Source: Arcobacter sp. CECT 8983 (GTDB lineage: Bacteria; Campylobacterota; Campylobacteria; Campylobacterales; Arcobacteraceae). From it: DNA of 64,000 nt. Positions 54,150 to 64,000 of the stretch are shown piece after piece. Position numbers and translations under genes: made by a program. The stretch covers positions 372,001 to 436,000 of the forward strand of contig NZ_PDKF01000008.1 in assembly GCF_004118855.1 (NCBI RefSeq). The letters run 5' to 3'. The notes under the pieces are model-generated. The model worked only from the letters and a program-made list of their open reading frames with translations. It was not told the origin of the DNA and did not search any database. Within the stretch, counting starts at the first letter, position 1. Each line of letters opens with the position of its first letter.

Positions 54150-55316
54150 ATGAATAAAACTTATGAATATATAATTATCGGTGCAGGAATTGCAGGATGT
54201 AGTACTGCTTATTTTTTATCTAAATATAGTAAATCAATTTTACTTATAGATAGAAATTGTGATTTAGCTCAAGGAGCAAGTGGAGCAGCAGGAGCTTTTC
54301 TCTCTCCACTTTTAGGAAAACCAAATAAATTTAAAGATTTAGTTACAAAAGCTTTAAAGTTTTCAACTGAGTTTTATAAAGAAATTACACCCAAAGAAAT
54401 TACTAATTGTGGTGTAGTTAGAATACCAAAAAATAACGAAGATGAAGAAAAGTTTCAAAGCTATAAACCATATATGGATTTTGAATTTACTCAAGAAGAA
54501 AAAGGGTATTTTTTTGAAATTGGTTCACAAGTTAATTCTTATAACATATGTAAAATTTTAGCAAAAGATGTAGAAAAAAGATTTAAATATGAAGTGAAAT
54601 CTTATAAAAAAGAAGATAGATTTTGGTTAATTAATGATGAAATAAAAGCTAATAATTTGATTATTACTACAGGGGCTGATATATCATTAATAGATGAAAA
54701 GTATTTTAATATAAGAGCAGTTTGGGGACAAAAGATAGATATTGAATCTACAACTTGTATATCAAAAAACTATCATAAGGCTTGTTCACTATCTCACTCG
54801 GTTAAATTAGAAGATAAAGATACTTATTTAACATCAATTGGTGCCACTCATAATAGAATTGATTGTGATTTAAGGGTTTGTAACTGTTGTTTAAGTAAAA
54901 AAGAGTTAAGTGATATAGAACATGATACTTATACAAAAGAGCTTGTAAAAAATAATACTAAAGAGTTATTAGAAAAAGCAAATGACATAAGACTTATACA
55001 TGAACCAAAAGTTGTAGATATTAAGATTGGACCAAGGGCATCTAGCATAGATTATTTTCCTATGGTTGGTAAATTAGTTGATTCAAATAAAACATTAGAC
55101 AAATTTCCTCATTTAAAAAATGGTTCTCATATAAAAGATGAGATGTTAAGTACAATTGATAATTTATATGTATTAAATGGTGTTGGAGGAAGAGGTTATG
55201 TTTTATCTCCTTATTTAGCAAAAGTTTTAGTTGATGAAATACAAAAAAATAATTTTTTAAATGTGGAGATTACTACACATAGATTATTTAAAAGATGGGT
55301 TAAAAAATTATTTTAA
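54150..55316 (+). CDS. FAD-dependent oxidoreductase, DAO family, MnmC2-like
   Basis: A 388-residue flavoprotein. The FAD Rossmann motif is 'YIIIGAGIAGCSTAYFLS' (~7-24) with the acidic end of strand 2 in 'LLIDRN'. 'QGASGAAGAFLSPLLGKPNKF' (~41-61) resembles the MnmC C-terminal oxidase, and 'GVGGRGYVLSPYLAKVL' near the C-terminus is a further MnmC2-like phrase. MnmC2 removes the carboxymethyl group of cmnm5(s2)U in tRNA. The MnmC1 methylase partner is not in the window, so the substrate is only suggested. Cysteine-rich patch 'DCDLRVCNCCLSK' (~243) is unusual. Confidence 0.72.
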   Translation: MNKTYEYIIIGAGIAGCSTAYFLSKYSKSILLIDRNCDLAQGASGAAGAFLSPLLGKPNKFKDLVTKALKFSTEFYKEITPKEITNCGVVRIPKNNEDEEKFQSYKPYMDFEFTQEEKGYFFEIGSQVNSYNICKILAKDVEKRFKYEVKSYKKEDRFWLINDEIKANNLIITTGADISLIDEKYFNIRAVWGQKIDIESTTCISKNYHKACSLSHSVKLEDKDTYLTSIGATHNRIDCDLRVCNCCLSKKELSDIEHDTYTKELVKNNTKELLEKANDIRLIHEPKVVDIKIGPRASSIDYFPMVGKLVDSNKTLDKFPHLKNGSHIKDEMLSTIDNLYVLNGVGGRGYVLSPYLAKVLVDEIQKNNFLNVEITTHRLFKRWVKKLF

Positions 55317-55371
55317 TAAACCATTAATTTTATGTTGATATTATCTTATCAATTTTTTATGAAGGACTAAA

Positions 55372-55965
55372 ATGGCAAATTTATTGAAAGTGATTTTTTT
55401 AGGTTTAGTTGGTTTTGCTCTATTGGTTTTCTTTACTGCTGAGAAACCAAAACAAATTGTAGCAAGTGAAAATGTTGTAAATATAGTAAAGTATGATTCT
55501 TTACCTTCTATTTTTGAAATTGTTGGAAAAGAAGATAAAGTCAAAAAAGAAGACTTAATTAAAAAGGGTGAAAAAACTTTAATTGTTGTTGGTAATCATG
55601 ATTCTTTATCTGTAGTAAAAGAGTTACCAAATTATTTTGAATTAAAAACACCATATGTAATGGTTGCAAATATTTCTGCAGCACCTTGGTTTGTTAAAAA
55701 GATGTTTATTCCTGGTAAACTTGAAGAGTTAAATGAAGGCTCAAATGTTCCTATGATTTATGACTTTGAAGGTAACATGGTAAATGTTTTAAATGTTGTA
55801 GATAACTCTAAAACAAAATTTGTTGCTTTTATTGTTTCAAAAGATGGTGTTATCTCAAAACTTTATGAAGGTCAAGTTAAAGAAGGTGCCTTAGATGGTT
55901 CAATGAGTGATGAAGAGAAAAAGAAAACCTTAGAACCATTATTCAAATTATTAAATAATAAATAA
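55372..55965 (+). CDS. Hypothetical exported/membrane-anchored protein, thioredoxin-like fold
   Basis: A 197-residue protein with one N-terminal hydrophobic segment (~3-22) and a periplasmic part ('TLIVVGNHDSLSVVKELPNYF', 'APWFVKKMFIPGKL', 'GSNVPMIYDFEGNMV', ~73-140) that follows the strand/helix order of thioredoxin-like (YtfJ-type) domains, but no CxxC is present, so it is not a redox thioredoxin. Good GAAGGA site. Monocistronic upstream of sodB. Function unknown. Confidence 0.65.
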   Translation: MANLLKVIFLGLVGFALLVFFTAEKPKQIVASENVVNIVKYDSLPSIFEIVGKEDKVKKEDLIKKGEKTLIVVGNHDSLSVVKELPNYFELKTPYVMVANISAAPWFVKKMFIPGKLEELNEGSNVPMIYDFEGNMVNVLNVVDNSKTKFVAFIVSKDGVISKLYEGQVKEGALDGSMSDEEKKKTLEPLFKLLNNK

Positions 55966-55977
55966 GCTTACATTAAC

Positions 55978-56006
55978 CCAATTAAGACATAAATTGTCTT
56001 AATTGG
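55978..56006. repeat. Perfect 12-bp inverted repeat after the thioredoxin-like gene
   Basis: CCAATTAAGACA / TGTCTTAATTGG around a TAAAT loop, 13 bp past the stop codon of the preceding gene. It lacks a T-run on either strand, so it is either a weak terminator, an RNA-stabilising 3' end or an operator upstream of sodB. Confidence 0.55.
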
Positions 56007-56059
56007 AAAATCTACATTATTTTTATTAATTCACTTTTAAGTTAATTATGTATTATTAT

Positions 56060-56075
56060 ATAGTTAATTAACTAT
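56060..56075. promoter_or_regulatory. 16-bp perfect palindrome in the sodB promoter (operator candidate)
   Basis: ATAGTTAATTAACTAT is a perfect palindrome immediately downstream of a TATTAT -10-like box and 14 bp before the ATG of sodB, placing it across the likely transcription start. Its position suits a repressor of the Fur/PerR type or another regulator; the sequence is not a textbook Fur box. Confidence 0.5.
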
Positions 56076-56089
56076 TTAAAGGATAATAA

Positions 56090-56668
56090 ATGAAACACGA
56101 ATTAATGAAACTACCTTACGAACTTGATGCTTTAGAGCCACAAATGTCAAAAGAGACTTTAGAATTCCACTATGGTAAGCATCACCAAACATATGTAACA
56201 AAATTAAATGGACTTATTGAAGGAACTAAATTTGAAGATCTTTCTTTAGTTGATATTGTAAAGAGTTCTGAAGGTGGTATATTTAATAACGCTGCTCAAG
56301 TATTAAATCATGACTTTTTCTGGAATGGATTAACTCCAAATGGTTCTGATATTCCTTCTGATGTTGAAGCAGCATTAACTGAAGCTTTTGGTTCTGTAGA
56401 TGGATTTAAAGAAGAGTTTACAAATGCAGCAGTTAATAACTTTGGTTCAGGTTGGACTTGGCTTGTTAAAACTACAGAAGGTAAGTTAGAAATCGTTTCT
56501 ACTTCAAATGCAGCTACTCCTGTAACTACTGGATTAACTCCATTATTAACATGTGATGTGTGGGAACACGCATACTACATTGACGTAAGAAATGCAAGAC
56601 CAGCATATTTAGAAAATTTCTGGGCTTTAGTAAACTGGAATTTTGTAGCTGAAAATTTAGCTAAATAA
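56090..56668 (+). CDS. sodB: Superoxide dismutase (Fe type)
   Basis: A 192-residue dismutase removing superoxide in the cytoplasm. Metal ligands are in '[10 protein letters not shown]' (~27), 'QVLNHDFFW' (~74) and '[14 protein letters not shown]' (Asp ~156, His ~160). Residues 'GSGWTWLV' (~124) are shared by Fe/Mn enzymes; Fe specificity is inferred from length and phylum. AAAGGATAATAA precedes the ATG, a palindrome lies on the promoter and a strong terminator follows, so it is a single-gene unit. Confidence 0.94.
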   Translation: MKHELMKLPYELDALEPQMSKETLEFHYGKHHQTYVTKLNGLIEGTKFEDLSLVDIVKSSEGGIFNNAAQVLNHDFFWNGLTPNGSDIPSDVEAALTEAFGSVDGFKEEFTNAAVNNFGSGWTWLVKTTEGKLEIVSTSNAATPVTTGLTPLLTCDVWEHAYYIDVRNARPAYLENFWALVNWNFVAENLAK

Positions 56669-56680
56669 GTATAACGGTTA

Positions 56681-56708
56681 AAATAAAAGAGGTTTCCCTC
56701 TTTTATTT
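56681..56708 (+). terminator. Rho-independent terminator of sodB
   Basis: A perfect 12-bp stem (AAATAAAAGAGG / CCTCTTTTATTT, loop TTTC), 12 bp after the sodB stop. The A-rich 5' side and T-rich 3' side allow it to act on both strands, so it may also end transcripts of the convergent mdh gene. Confidence 0.8.
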
Positions 56709-56756
56709 ATTATCAATACTTTTATCTTTGGTTTTTTTATTTGATTATGGGCATTT

Positions 56757-57704
56757 TTAATCTATAAAAAATTTATTCTCTAACGTTTCAATTAGTTCTT
56801 TTACAGATGAGATAGACTTATCAAAAAGCTTTTTTTGTTTATCATCTAATTTTAATTCAAATATCTTTTCAACACCATTGCTTCCAAGCATAACAGGAAC
56901 TCCACCAACAACATCTTTATATCCGTATTCACCATTTAAATATACAGAACAAGGGTATATTTTCTTTTGGTTGTTTAAAATAGCTTCAACCATTAAAGAT
57001 GTTGCATGAGCTGGTGCATAATATGCTGAACCTGTTTCAAGTAGTTTAACTATTTGTAGTCCACCATTTTTTGTTTTATCAACTATTTCTTCTATATCTT
57101 CTTTTGGAAGTAGTTCTGGAATAGGAACACCTGCAACAGTAGAGTAATTAGGAAGTGGAACCATATCATCTCCATGTCCACCCATTACAGATGATTCAAT
57201 TTGTCCAGCACCAAAACCTATCTTTTCTAAAATAAAGTGAGACATTCTAGCACTATCTAAAATACCTGCCATTCCAACAATTTGATTTGCAGGGAAACCA
57301 GATGTTTTAAGTGCAGTATAAACCATTGCATCAAGAGGGTTTGAAACAATAATTACAATTGCATTTGAAGCATAAGTTTTTATATCATCAATTACACTTT
57401 TCATAATCTTTGCATTCGTAAGAAGTAAATCATCTCTGCTCATTCCAGGTTTTCTTGGAAGTCCTGCTGTAATAACTATAACATCACTATTTTCTAAATC
57501 TTTTCCATCTCTTGCAGCATGAACTACAGTGTGGGACTTTGCAGCATTTGCACTTTGAGAAATATCTAATGCCATAGCTTGAACTATATTCTCTCGTATA
57601 TCTTTTAGCACAATTGAAGAGCAAATACCTTTATTTGCTAAAGCATAGGCTAAAGTTGAACCAACATTTCCAACTCCAATAATACTTACTTTTTTAGTTA
57701 TCAA
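56757..57704 (-). CDS. mdh: Malate dehydrogenase (LDH-like type)
   Basis: A 315-residue NAD-dependent enzyme interconverting malate and oxaloacetate. NAD motif 'GVGNVGSTLAYALA' (~10-23), substrate loop 'GLPRKPGMSRDDLL' with the malate-specific Arg (~80-93), 'VSNPLDAMVY' (~119) and the catalytic His in 'VMGGHGDDMVPL' (~175). It follows icd on the same strand after a terminator-like hairpin, grouping two TCA-cycle enzymes. Confidence 0.92.
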   Translation of the reverse strand: MITKKVSIIGVGNVGSTLAYALANKGICSSIVLKDIRENIVQAMALDISQSANAAKSHTVVHAARDGKDLENSDVIVITAGLPRKPGMSRDDLLLTNAKIMKSVIDDIKTYASNAIVIIVSNPLDAMVYTALKTSGFPANQIVGMAGILDSARMSHFILEKIGFGAGQIESSVMGGHGDDMVPLPNYSTVAGVPIPELLPKEDIEEIVDKTKNGGLQIVKLLETGSAYYAPAHATSLMVEAILNNQKKIYPCSVYLNGEYGYKDVVGGVPVMLGSNGVEKIFELKLDDKQKKLFDKSISSVKELIETLENKFFID

Positions 57705-57749
57705 GATATTTCCTTTTTTGTTTTTGAAATTATAACTTTTTAGGCATAA

Positions 57750-57779
57750 AAAAAGGCAAAGCCAAAGCCTTGCCTTTTT
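57750..57779 (-). terminator. Terminator between icd and mdh
   Basis: On the minus strand AAAAAGGCAAGGC pairs with GCTTTGCCTTTTT (one G-U) around TTTG, followed by further Ts. It sits between icd and mdh, so mdh expression likely depends on read-through or its own promoter. Confidence 0.8.
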
Positions 57780-57797
57780 ATTTTAAGAATTCAATTA

Positions 57798-60011
<2,214 letters not shown>

Positions 60012-60108
60012 TTAAAGTAGAGTTATCATATCACTAAATAAATTTATGATAAATGAAATTGTTACTTTAAAACTTAAGGAAATAATCTTTGTTTCAAAAT
60101 TTCACATA

Positions 60109-61218
60109 CTATTTAACATTATCCCATAGAGATTTGATTGATGAAGGCTTTTGTTTAGTAACATCTGTATTCATGATTTTTTTAGCTTCTTTATCAAATT
60201 TATTTTCAACTTTTTTCTCTTTTGTATATGTTTTTGTAACACCTCTATTGGCATTTATATTTTGTATATGTTCTTTATATGAATTTGTAAATTTATGTAG
60301 TCCTGTAGTATTGTCTCTTACAAAATACAAATAACTACTTTTTACAGGAAAAATAGCTGCTTTTATTGCATTTAAGCTAACAGCACAAACAGGATGTTCT
60401 GGTAAACCTCTGTTTTTATAGGTGTTATATGAAGAGTTATCTTCTCTAATTCTTTGTGCAGTTACTTTCACATGAGAATATTCTCCATAATTTAAAGTAC
60501 CATCCATTTGTAAAGCCATACCTCGTCTAAGTCTATTGTAAATAACACTTGAAACAAGTGGCATTTCATCTACACTAGCAGCTTCTTTTTGAATAATAGA
60601 TGCCATTACAATATAGTAGTACCATTTTTTCTTATCATAATAGCCAAAGATTTTTTTTGAGAACTCTTCGTATTGTTTATTTGTATTTGAAAAAAGATAA
60701 AAAAGTAAATGGTCTTCTTTCATACCATATGGTAAAGAATAAGTTTCAGCTAAAATATTTCCATCAGCTTTATAAGCATGTTCATTGTAGATTTTATTTA
60801 ATTTTTCTTCTGAGAGATTAAATTTATTTGCAATATCTTTTAAAAACACATAATATGTTTCTCCAGGTATTAGTGTAATGGTTTTTAAAGCTGCTTTTGA
60901 AGTTGTTAATTTATATAAAAAATCAGCTTTTCTCATATATTGTGTTTTTAAGTCAATCCAACCACTTTGTGGATAACCTAAAAATTTTATAATATATTTA
61001 TCTATAGTATTTAATTCATATCCTGTTTTATTTAAATGTGTTATAATACTATTTGTACTACCTTTAGGAATATGTAATACCTTTGTTGAACTTAGTGGAA
61101 TATTAATATAAAATAGTACTGCAATTGCTGCTAGAAGGATAAACTCAATAATGCTAAAAGTTATTAAACTACTCATAATAACTCTATTAATCTTTTTTTT
61201 ATTTTCCATTTCTCTCAT
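60109..61218 (-). CDS. mltG: Endolytic murein transglycosylase MltG (YceG)
   Basis: A 369-residue membrane-anchored enzyme that cuts nascent glycan strands and sets their length. N-terminal membrane helix (~18-42), LysM-like part, then the catalytic YceG domain with 'ASIIQKEAASVDEMPLVSSVIYNRL' region (~207-231; catalytic Glu in IIQKEA), 'MALQMDGTLNYG' (~236) and 'SSYLYFVRDNTTGLHKFTNSYKEH' region (~298-321). ATG at 61218 is the longest frame; Met4 and Met15 are alternatives. Its 5' end overlaps the divergent AsmA-like gene. Confidence 0.92.
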   Translation of the reverse strand: MREMENKKKINRVIMSSLITFSIIEFILLAAIAVLFYINIPLSSTKVLHIPKGSTNSIITHLNKTGYELNTIDKYIIKFLGYPQSGWIDLKTQYMRKADFLYKLTTSKAALKTITLIPGETYYVFLKDIANKFNLSEEKLNKIYNEHAYKADGNILAETYSLPYGMKEDHLLFYLFSNTNKQYEEFSKKIFGYYDKKKWYYYIVMASIIQKEAASVDEMPLVSSVIYNRLRRGMALQMDGTLNYGEYSHVKVTAQRIREDNSSYNTYKNRGLPEHPVCAVSLNAIKAAIFPVKSSYLYFVRDNTTGLHKFTNSYKEHIQNINANRGVTKTYTKEKKVENKFDKEAKKIMNTDVTKQKPSSIKSLWDNVK

Positions 61219-64000
61219 TTTTTCTGGGATTAAAATTGATTCTTTTTCATTAGGTAATTTTTCAATTTCGAAATTGTATTTAAAATATGATAAAAAACTT
61301 ATTTTAGAACTTGATGAGTTAGTGTTTGATTATGTTTCAAGTAAAAAAGAAGTAAGTGTAGAAGACCTTAAAGAGAGGTTTTTACAGGTACCTAGAATTT
61401 TAAATTATTTTGAAAAAATAGATATTAAAAAACTAAAAATAAAAGATAATGAACTTACTTTATTAATAGATAATCAAGAGTTCTATCTTAATAATAAAGA
61501 TATGAATATTTCTGCAAACTTAAAATTTGTAGATGATGAACTGCACATGCAACTTTATTCCTTTTATGTAAAAAGCTTAAATCTAACACTTTTTGGTGAG
61601 TCTAAAATTGATGCTTCAAAGGGAATAATTAACTTTTTTGGATATTTCAATAAAGATAATATTGATGGAGAATTAAATCTAAATATAAAAGAAGATATTT
61701 TAGATTTTTATGTAAATACAACTCATTCAATTAAATCAATTGCTTTTTTGAAAGAGATGTTTAGGCTTGACAAAGTAGCAGAAGCTTGGATGTATGACAA
61801 TGTAGAAGGTGATATTGATTTAAACTATTTATATGGACAAGTTGACTTAAAAAATAAAGAGGTAATTCTTGATTCTATAAATGGTGAAGCAATAATTACT
61901 GATGCTAAGATTAGATTTCATAAAGATGCAAAAACAGTAAATACTCCTAAGTTAAAAGTTACTTATGAGAATGATACTTTATCTTTTGATTTAGAAAAAC
62001 CAATGTATGGAAATAGTGAAATTTATGGAAGTGAAGTTTATATTCCAAATCTTACAAGCATGCAAAAAGGTTTAGTAGTAGTTGATTTAAAAACAAAATC
62101 TATGTTAAATGATGATATTTTAGAAATTTTAAGAGCTTATAAAATTAAATTGCCATTAAAACAACTCTCAGGAAAAGCAGATTCTAGTTTAATATTAAAA
62201 ATTCCATATATGGCATCTAAAAAGATGGATATAGATGGAAAGTTTATTTTAGAAGATGCAACTTTAAAATTAAATGATTTTGAATTTTATACAAAAAAAG
62301 CAGATGTTGTTTTAAAAGATAATGATGTATTTATCAATAAATCATTAGTAAAACATAAAGACTTAATTGAAGGTGTTCTAGATTTAGATATTGATACAAA
62401 AAACTTAATAGCTAAAGGGCAAGTTGATATTACATCTTTTAATATACTTGCCGATGAAAAGAGCTTAATTAATTTGTCAGGTCAAAAGATACCTTTAATA
62501 ATAGATTTTAAAGAAAAAACAAAATTTTTTTTAGATAGTTTAAACTCAAGTATTTTAATAGATGATGAACTTTTTAGTCTAAAAATTAATGATTTAGGTG
62601 TTTTAAATCCTTATTCTGAACTTTTAAAAGAGCTTGACGTAAAAGTAGGGGACTTAGAAGTTAATATAAAAGGTGAAGAAGATATATCTTTTAAAACCAA
62701 TTTAAAAGAGTTAGATTTTCCTTTTGAAAAGAATGGAAAGAAAATAACTGAATTAAAAGCAAATGGAATTATAAAAGAAGATTCTACTGAAATAAAGACT
62801 AATAACTCTGATATTGACATTATTATTAGTAAAAATGAATTACCTTTACTAAAATTAGATGGAATAGATTTAGTTATAACTCAAGAAGAGAACTCTTTAC
62901 AAGGTAAAATTCCTTCTTTAAATATAGAAATGAAAAATTCAAAAATCAAAATTAATAAAGACACTACTTACAAAGTACAGTGGGCAAAAATTAATTTAGA
63001 AAATAAAGAAATTAAATTTGATGCTAAAGTTCTTGAATTAGACCTGCCTTTTTCAAAAGATGGAAAAATAATAAAAAACTTAGTGTTAAATGGTTTATAT
63101 AAAGATAATGTTGTAAAGTTAAATTCAAAAGATAAAAAACTAGGTATCAAATACCTTTTAGATGAAGAAAAGGTATTTATAGATTTAACAAATTATAATT
63201 TAGTATATAACACTGAAGAAGTGAATAAAGAAGAAACAATTTCTTATTATGTAAAAGGTAAAAACTCAAATATTATTGTAAATAAGGATTATGTAATTAA
63301 AGCAGAAAACTATGATTTTACTTTTGCTGAACACTCAACAAATGTAGAATTAAAATATAAAGATACAAGTTTTCTTTATAATCAAGATTTTAATGGTAAC
63401 TTAAGACTAGAAGCAAAAAATATGAGTGATGAGTTTTTGAATTCTTTATTAAATAAAGACTTGATAAGTGGTGGAAATGTAAACATAAGTGCCTATGGGA
63501 AAGATAAAATAGTAAATGGTACAGCATTTATAAAAGAGAGTAAGATAAAAGATTTAGCAATTTTAAATAACTTACTTATATTTATAAATACTTCTCCTGG
63601 ACTAATTAATCCACTATTAGCTATTCCATCAGTTGTAGGTATGGCTACAAATGGTGGCTTTAATATAAATGGATATAGAGTAACAGATGGAAGAGTTGAT
63701 TTCACTTATAACTTTGATTCAAAAGTTTTAAATATGTTTAAGATATTTACAAAAGGAAATGGAATTGATTTTGATGGAGAAGCAACAATTAATTTTGAAA
63801 ATTCTCAAATAGATTCAAAGTTAAAACTTATTTTCTTAAAAGATTATTCTAAAATAGTTAGTGAAATTCCAGTATTTAACTATTTATTTTTAGGGGATGA
63901 AAAAAGAGTAGATACACAAGTAGAAATTTATGGAACTCTACAAAACCCAGAATACAAAACAAACTTAGCAAAAGATGGAATAAATGCTCCTGTAAACTTC
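61151..64000 (+). CDS. AsmA-like/DUF3971 (YhdP-type) envelope protein, truncated by window edge
   Basis: An open frame of 950 codons to the end of the window with no stop. The ATG at 61151 gives an N-terminal membrane helix (ITLLIFFLFSISLIF), then 'GIKIDSFSLGNFSISKLYLK' and repeated beta-strand segments typical of the DUF3971/AsmA group. Later blocks 'KLPLKQLSGKADSSL' (~336), and near the edge 'GGFNINGYRVTDGRVDFTY' and 'FLGDEKRVDTQVEIYGTLQNPEY', match the AsmA C-terminal domain, so little is missing. Such TAM/AsmA proteins form hydrophobic grooves for phospholipid transport between membranes. Its start overlaps mltG head to head by 68 bp. Confidence 0.85.
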   Translation, partial: MLKVIKLLIITLLIFFLFSISLIFSGIKIDSFSLGNFSISKLYLKYDKKLILELDELVFDYVSSKKEVSVEDLKERFLQVPRILNYFEKIDIKKLKIKDNELTLLIDNQEFYLNNKDMNISANLKFVDDELHMQLYSFYVKSLNLTLFGESKIDASKGIINFFGYFNKDNIDGELNLNIKEDILDFYVNTTHSIKSIAFLKEMFRLDKVAEAWMYDNVEGDIDLNYLYGQVDLKNKEVILDSINGEAIITDAKIRFHKDAKTVNTPKLKVTYENDTLSFDLEKPMYGNSEIYGSEVYIPNLTSMQKGLVVVDLKTKSMLNDDILEILRAYKIKLPLKQLSGKADSSLILKIPYMASKKMDIDGKFILEDATLKLNDFEFYTKKADVVLKDNDVFINKSLVKHKDLIEGVLDLDIDTKNLIAKGQVDITSFNILADEKSLINLSGQKIPLIIDFKEKTKFFLDSLNSSILIDDELFSLKINDLGVLNPYSELLKELDVKVGDLEVNIKGEEDISFKTNLKELDFPFEKNGKKITELKANGIIKEDSTEIKTNNSDIDIIISKNELPLLKLDGIDLVITQEENSLQGKIPSLNIEMKNSKIKINKDTTYKVQWAKINLENKEIKFDAKVLELDLPFSKDGKIIKNLVLNGLYKDNVVKLNSKDKKLGIKYLLDEEKVFIDLTNYNLVYNTEEVNKEETISYYVKGKNSNIIVNKDYVIKAENYDFTFAEHSTNVELKYKDTSFLYNQDFNGNLRLEAKNMSDEFLNSLLNKDLISGGNVNISAYGKDKIVNGTAFIKESKIKDLAILNNLLIFINTSPGLINPLLAIPSVVGMATNGGFNINGYRVTDGRVDFTYNFDSKVLNMFKIFTKGNGIDFDGEATINFENSQIDSKLKLIFLKDYSKIVSEIPVFNYLFLGDEKRVDTQVEIYGTLQNPEYKTNLAKDGINAPVNF

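Noticed and set aside
60089-60334. ORF antisense to mltG
   Set aside because: It lies within the mltG coding region on the other strand, has no ribosome site or recognisable protein; a shadow frame.
62611-63705. Minus-strand ORFs within the AsmA-like gene
   Set aside because: Shadow frames opposite a long conserved open frame; Ser/Phe-rich products typical of antisense of AT-rich genes.

Overview
The window is a strongly AT-rich stretch of chromosome from a Campylobacterota (Epsilonproteobacteria) member, most likely an Arcobacter-type organism (Arcobacteraceae). This is inferred from the base composition, densely overlapping genes and many marker proteins: FlhX (a free FlhB C-terminal domain), FliW and FliP scattered away from any flagellar operon, the ppiD-ftsA-ftsZ block, a cbpA-hspR heat-shock pair, a short ArgA-type acetyltransferase, monomeric isocitrate dehydrogenase and a malate dehydrogenase, and histidine kinases with the AHQWRQP box. 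No tRNA, rRNA, CRISPR array, insertion sequence or prophage was seen. It is mostly core chromosome with a few accessory islands.

Layout. 0-8 kb: a flagellar or hydrogenase-associated hypothetical protein, a DTW-domain tRNA modifier, a small MerR regulator, a CNNM/CBS transporter with a leader peptide and a HugZ-like haem protein behind it, a FlaG-like small protein, uvrA, and a flavodoxin-fold oxidoreductase divergent from a TetR regulator. 8-12.4 kb: a metallophosphoesterase, an aconitase-A homologue that has lost catalytic residues, and a TSUP permease. 12.4-17.8 kb: a tight minus-strand housekeeping operon ubiX-coaD-tmk-hisS-speA-cysE(-tauE). 18-23.6 kb: a degenerate serine recombinase, a CBS protein, a hypothetical protein, rplI-hslV-hslU, a hypothetical protein and tatD. 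23.6-31.1 kb: a long envelope/metabolism operon mltD-rlpA-hisB-kdsC-lptC-lptA-engB-argA, ending in a sensor kinase. 31.1-36.4 kb: a TolC / membrane-fusion / RND efflux operon whose RND pump is split into two half-genes. 36.5-43 kb: a tiny membrane protein, a cupin, a double-sensor histidine kinase, fliP, and mreD-mrdA (cell elongation). 42.7-48 kb: flagellar accessory genes (flhX, a FliK-like protein, fliW) and a RecD2-type helicase. 48-53.5 kb: ppiD-ftsA-ftsZ (envelope folding and division) convergent with cbpA-hspR. 53.8-60 kb: a rhodanese-like protein, a MnmC2-like oxidoreductase, a thioredoxin-fold protein, sodB, mdh and icd. 60-64 kb: mltG and a large AsmA-like envelope protein that runs off the right edge.

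The most notable observations are: (1) two genes (tatD and the HugZ-like gene) whose conserved N-termini lie upstream of any ATG/GTG/TTG and begin at an ATA that overlaps the preceding TAA stop as ATAA, as if AUA were used as a coupled start; (2) an aconitase-A paralogue lacking one Fe-S cysteine and the catalytic Ser-Ser-Arg motif; (3) a cbpA-hspR leader with an HspR-type operator on the promoter, a chain of hairpins and a final hairpin that sequesters the ribosome-binding site, resembling an RNA thermometer; (4) an RND pump encoded as two complete half-transporters; (5) a serine-recombinase homologue without its nucleophilic serine; (6) a 20-codon leader ORF overlapping a CNNM transporter gene.
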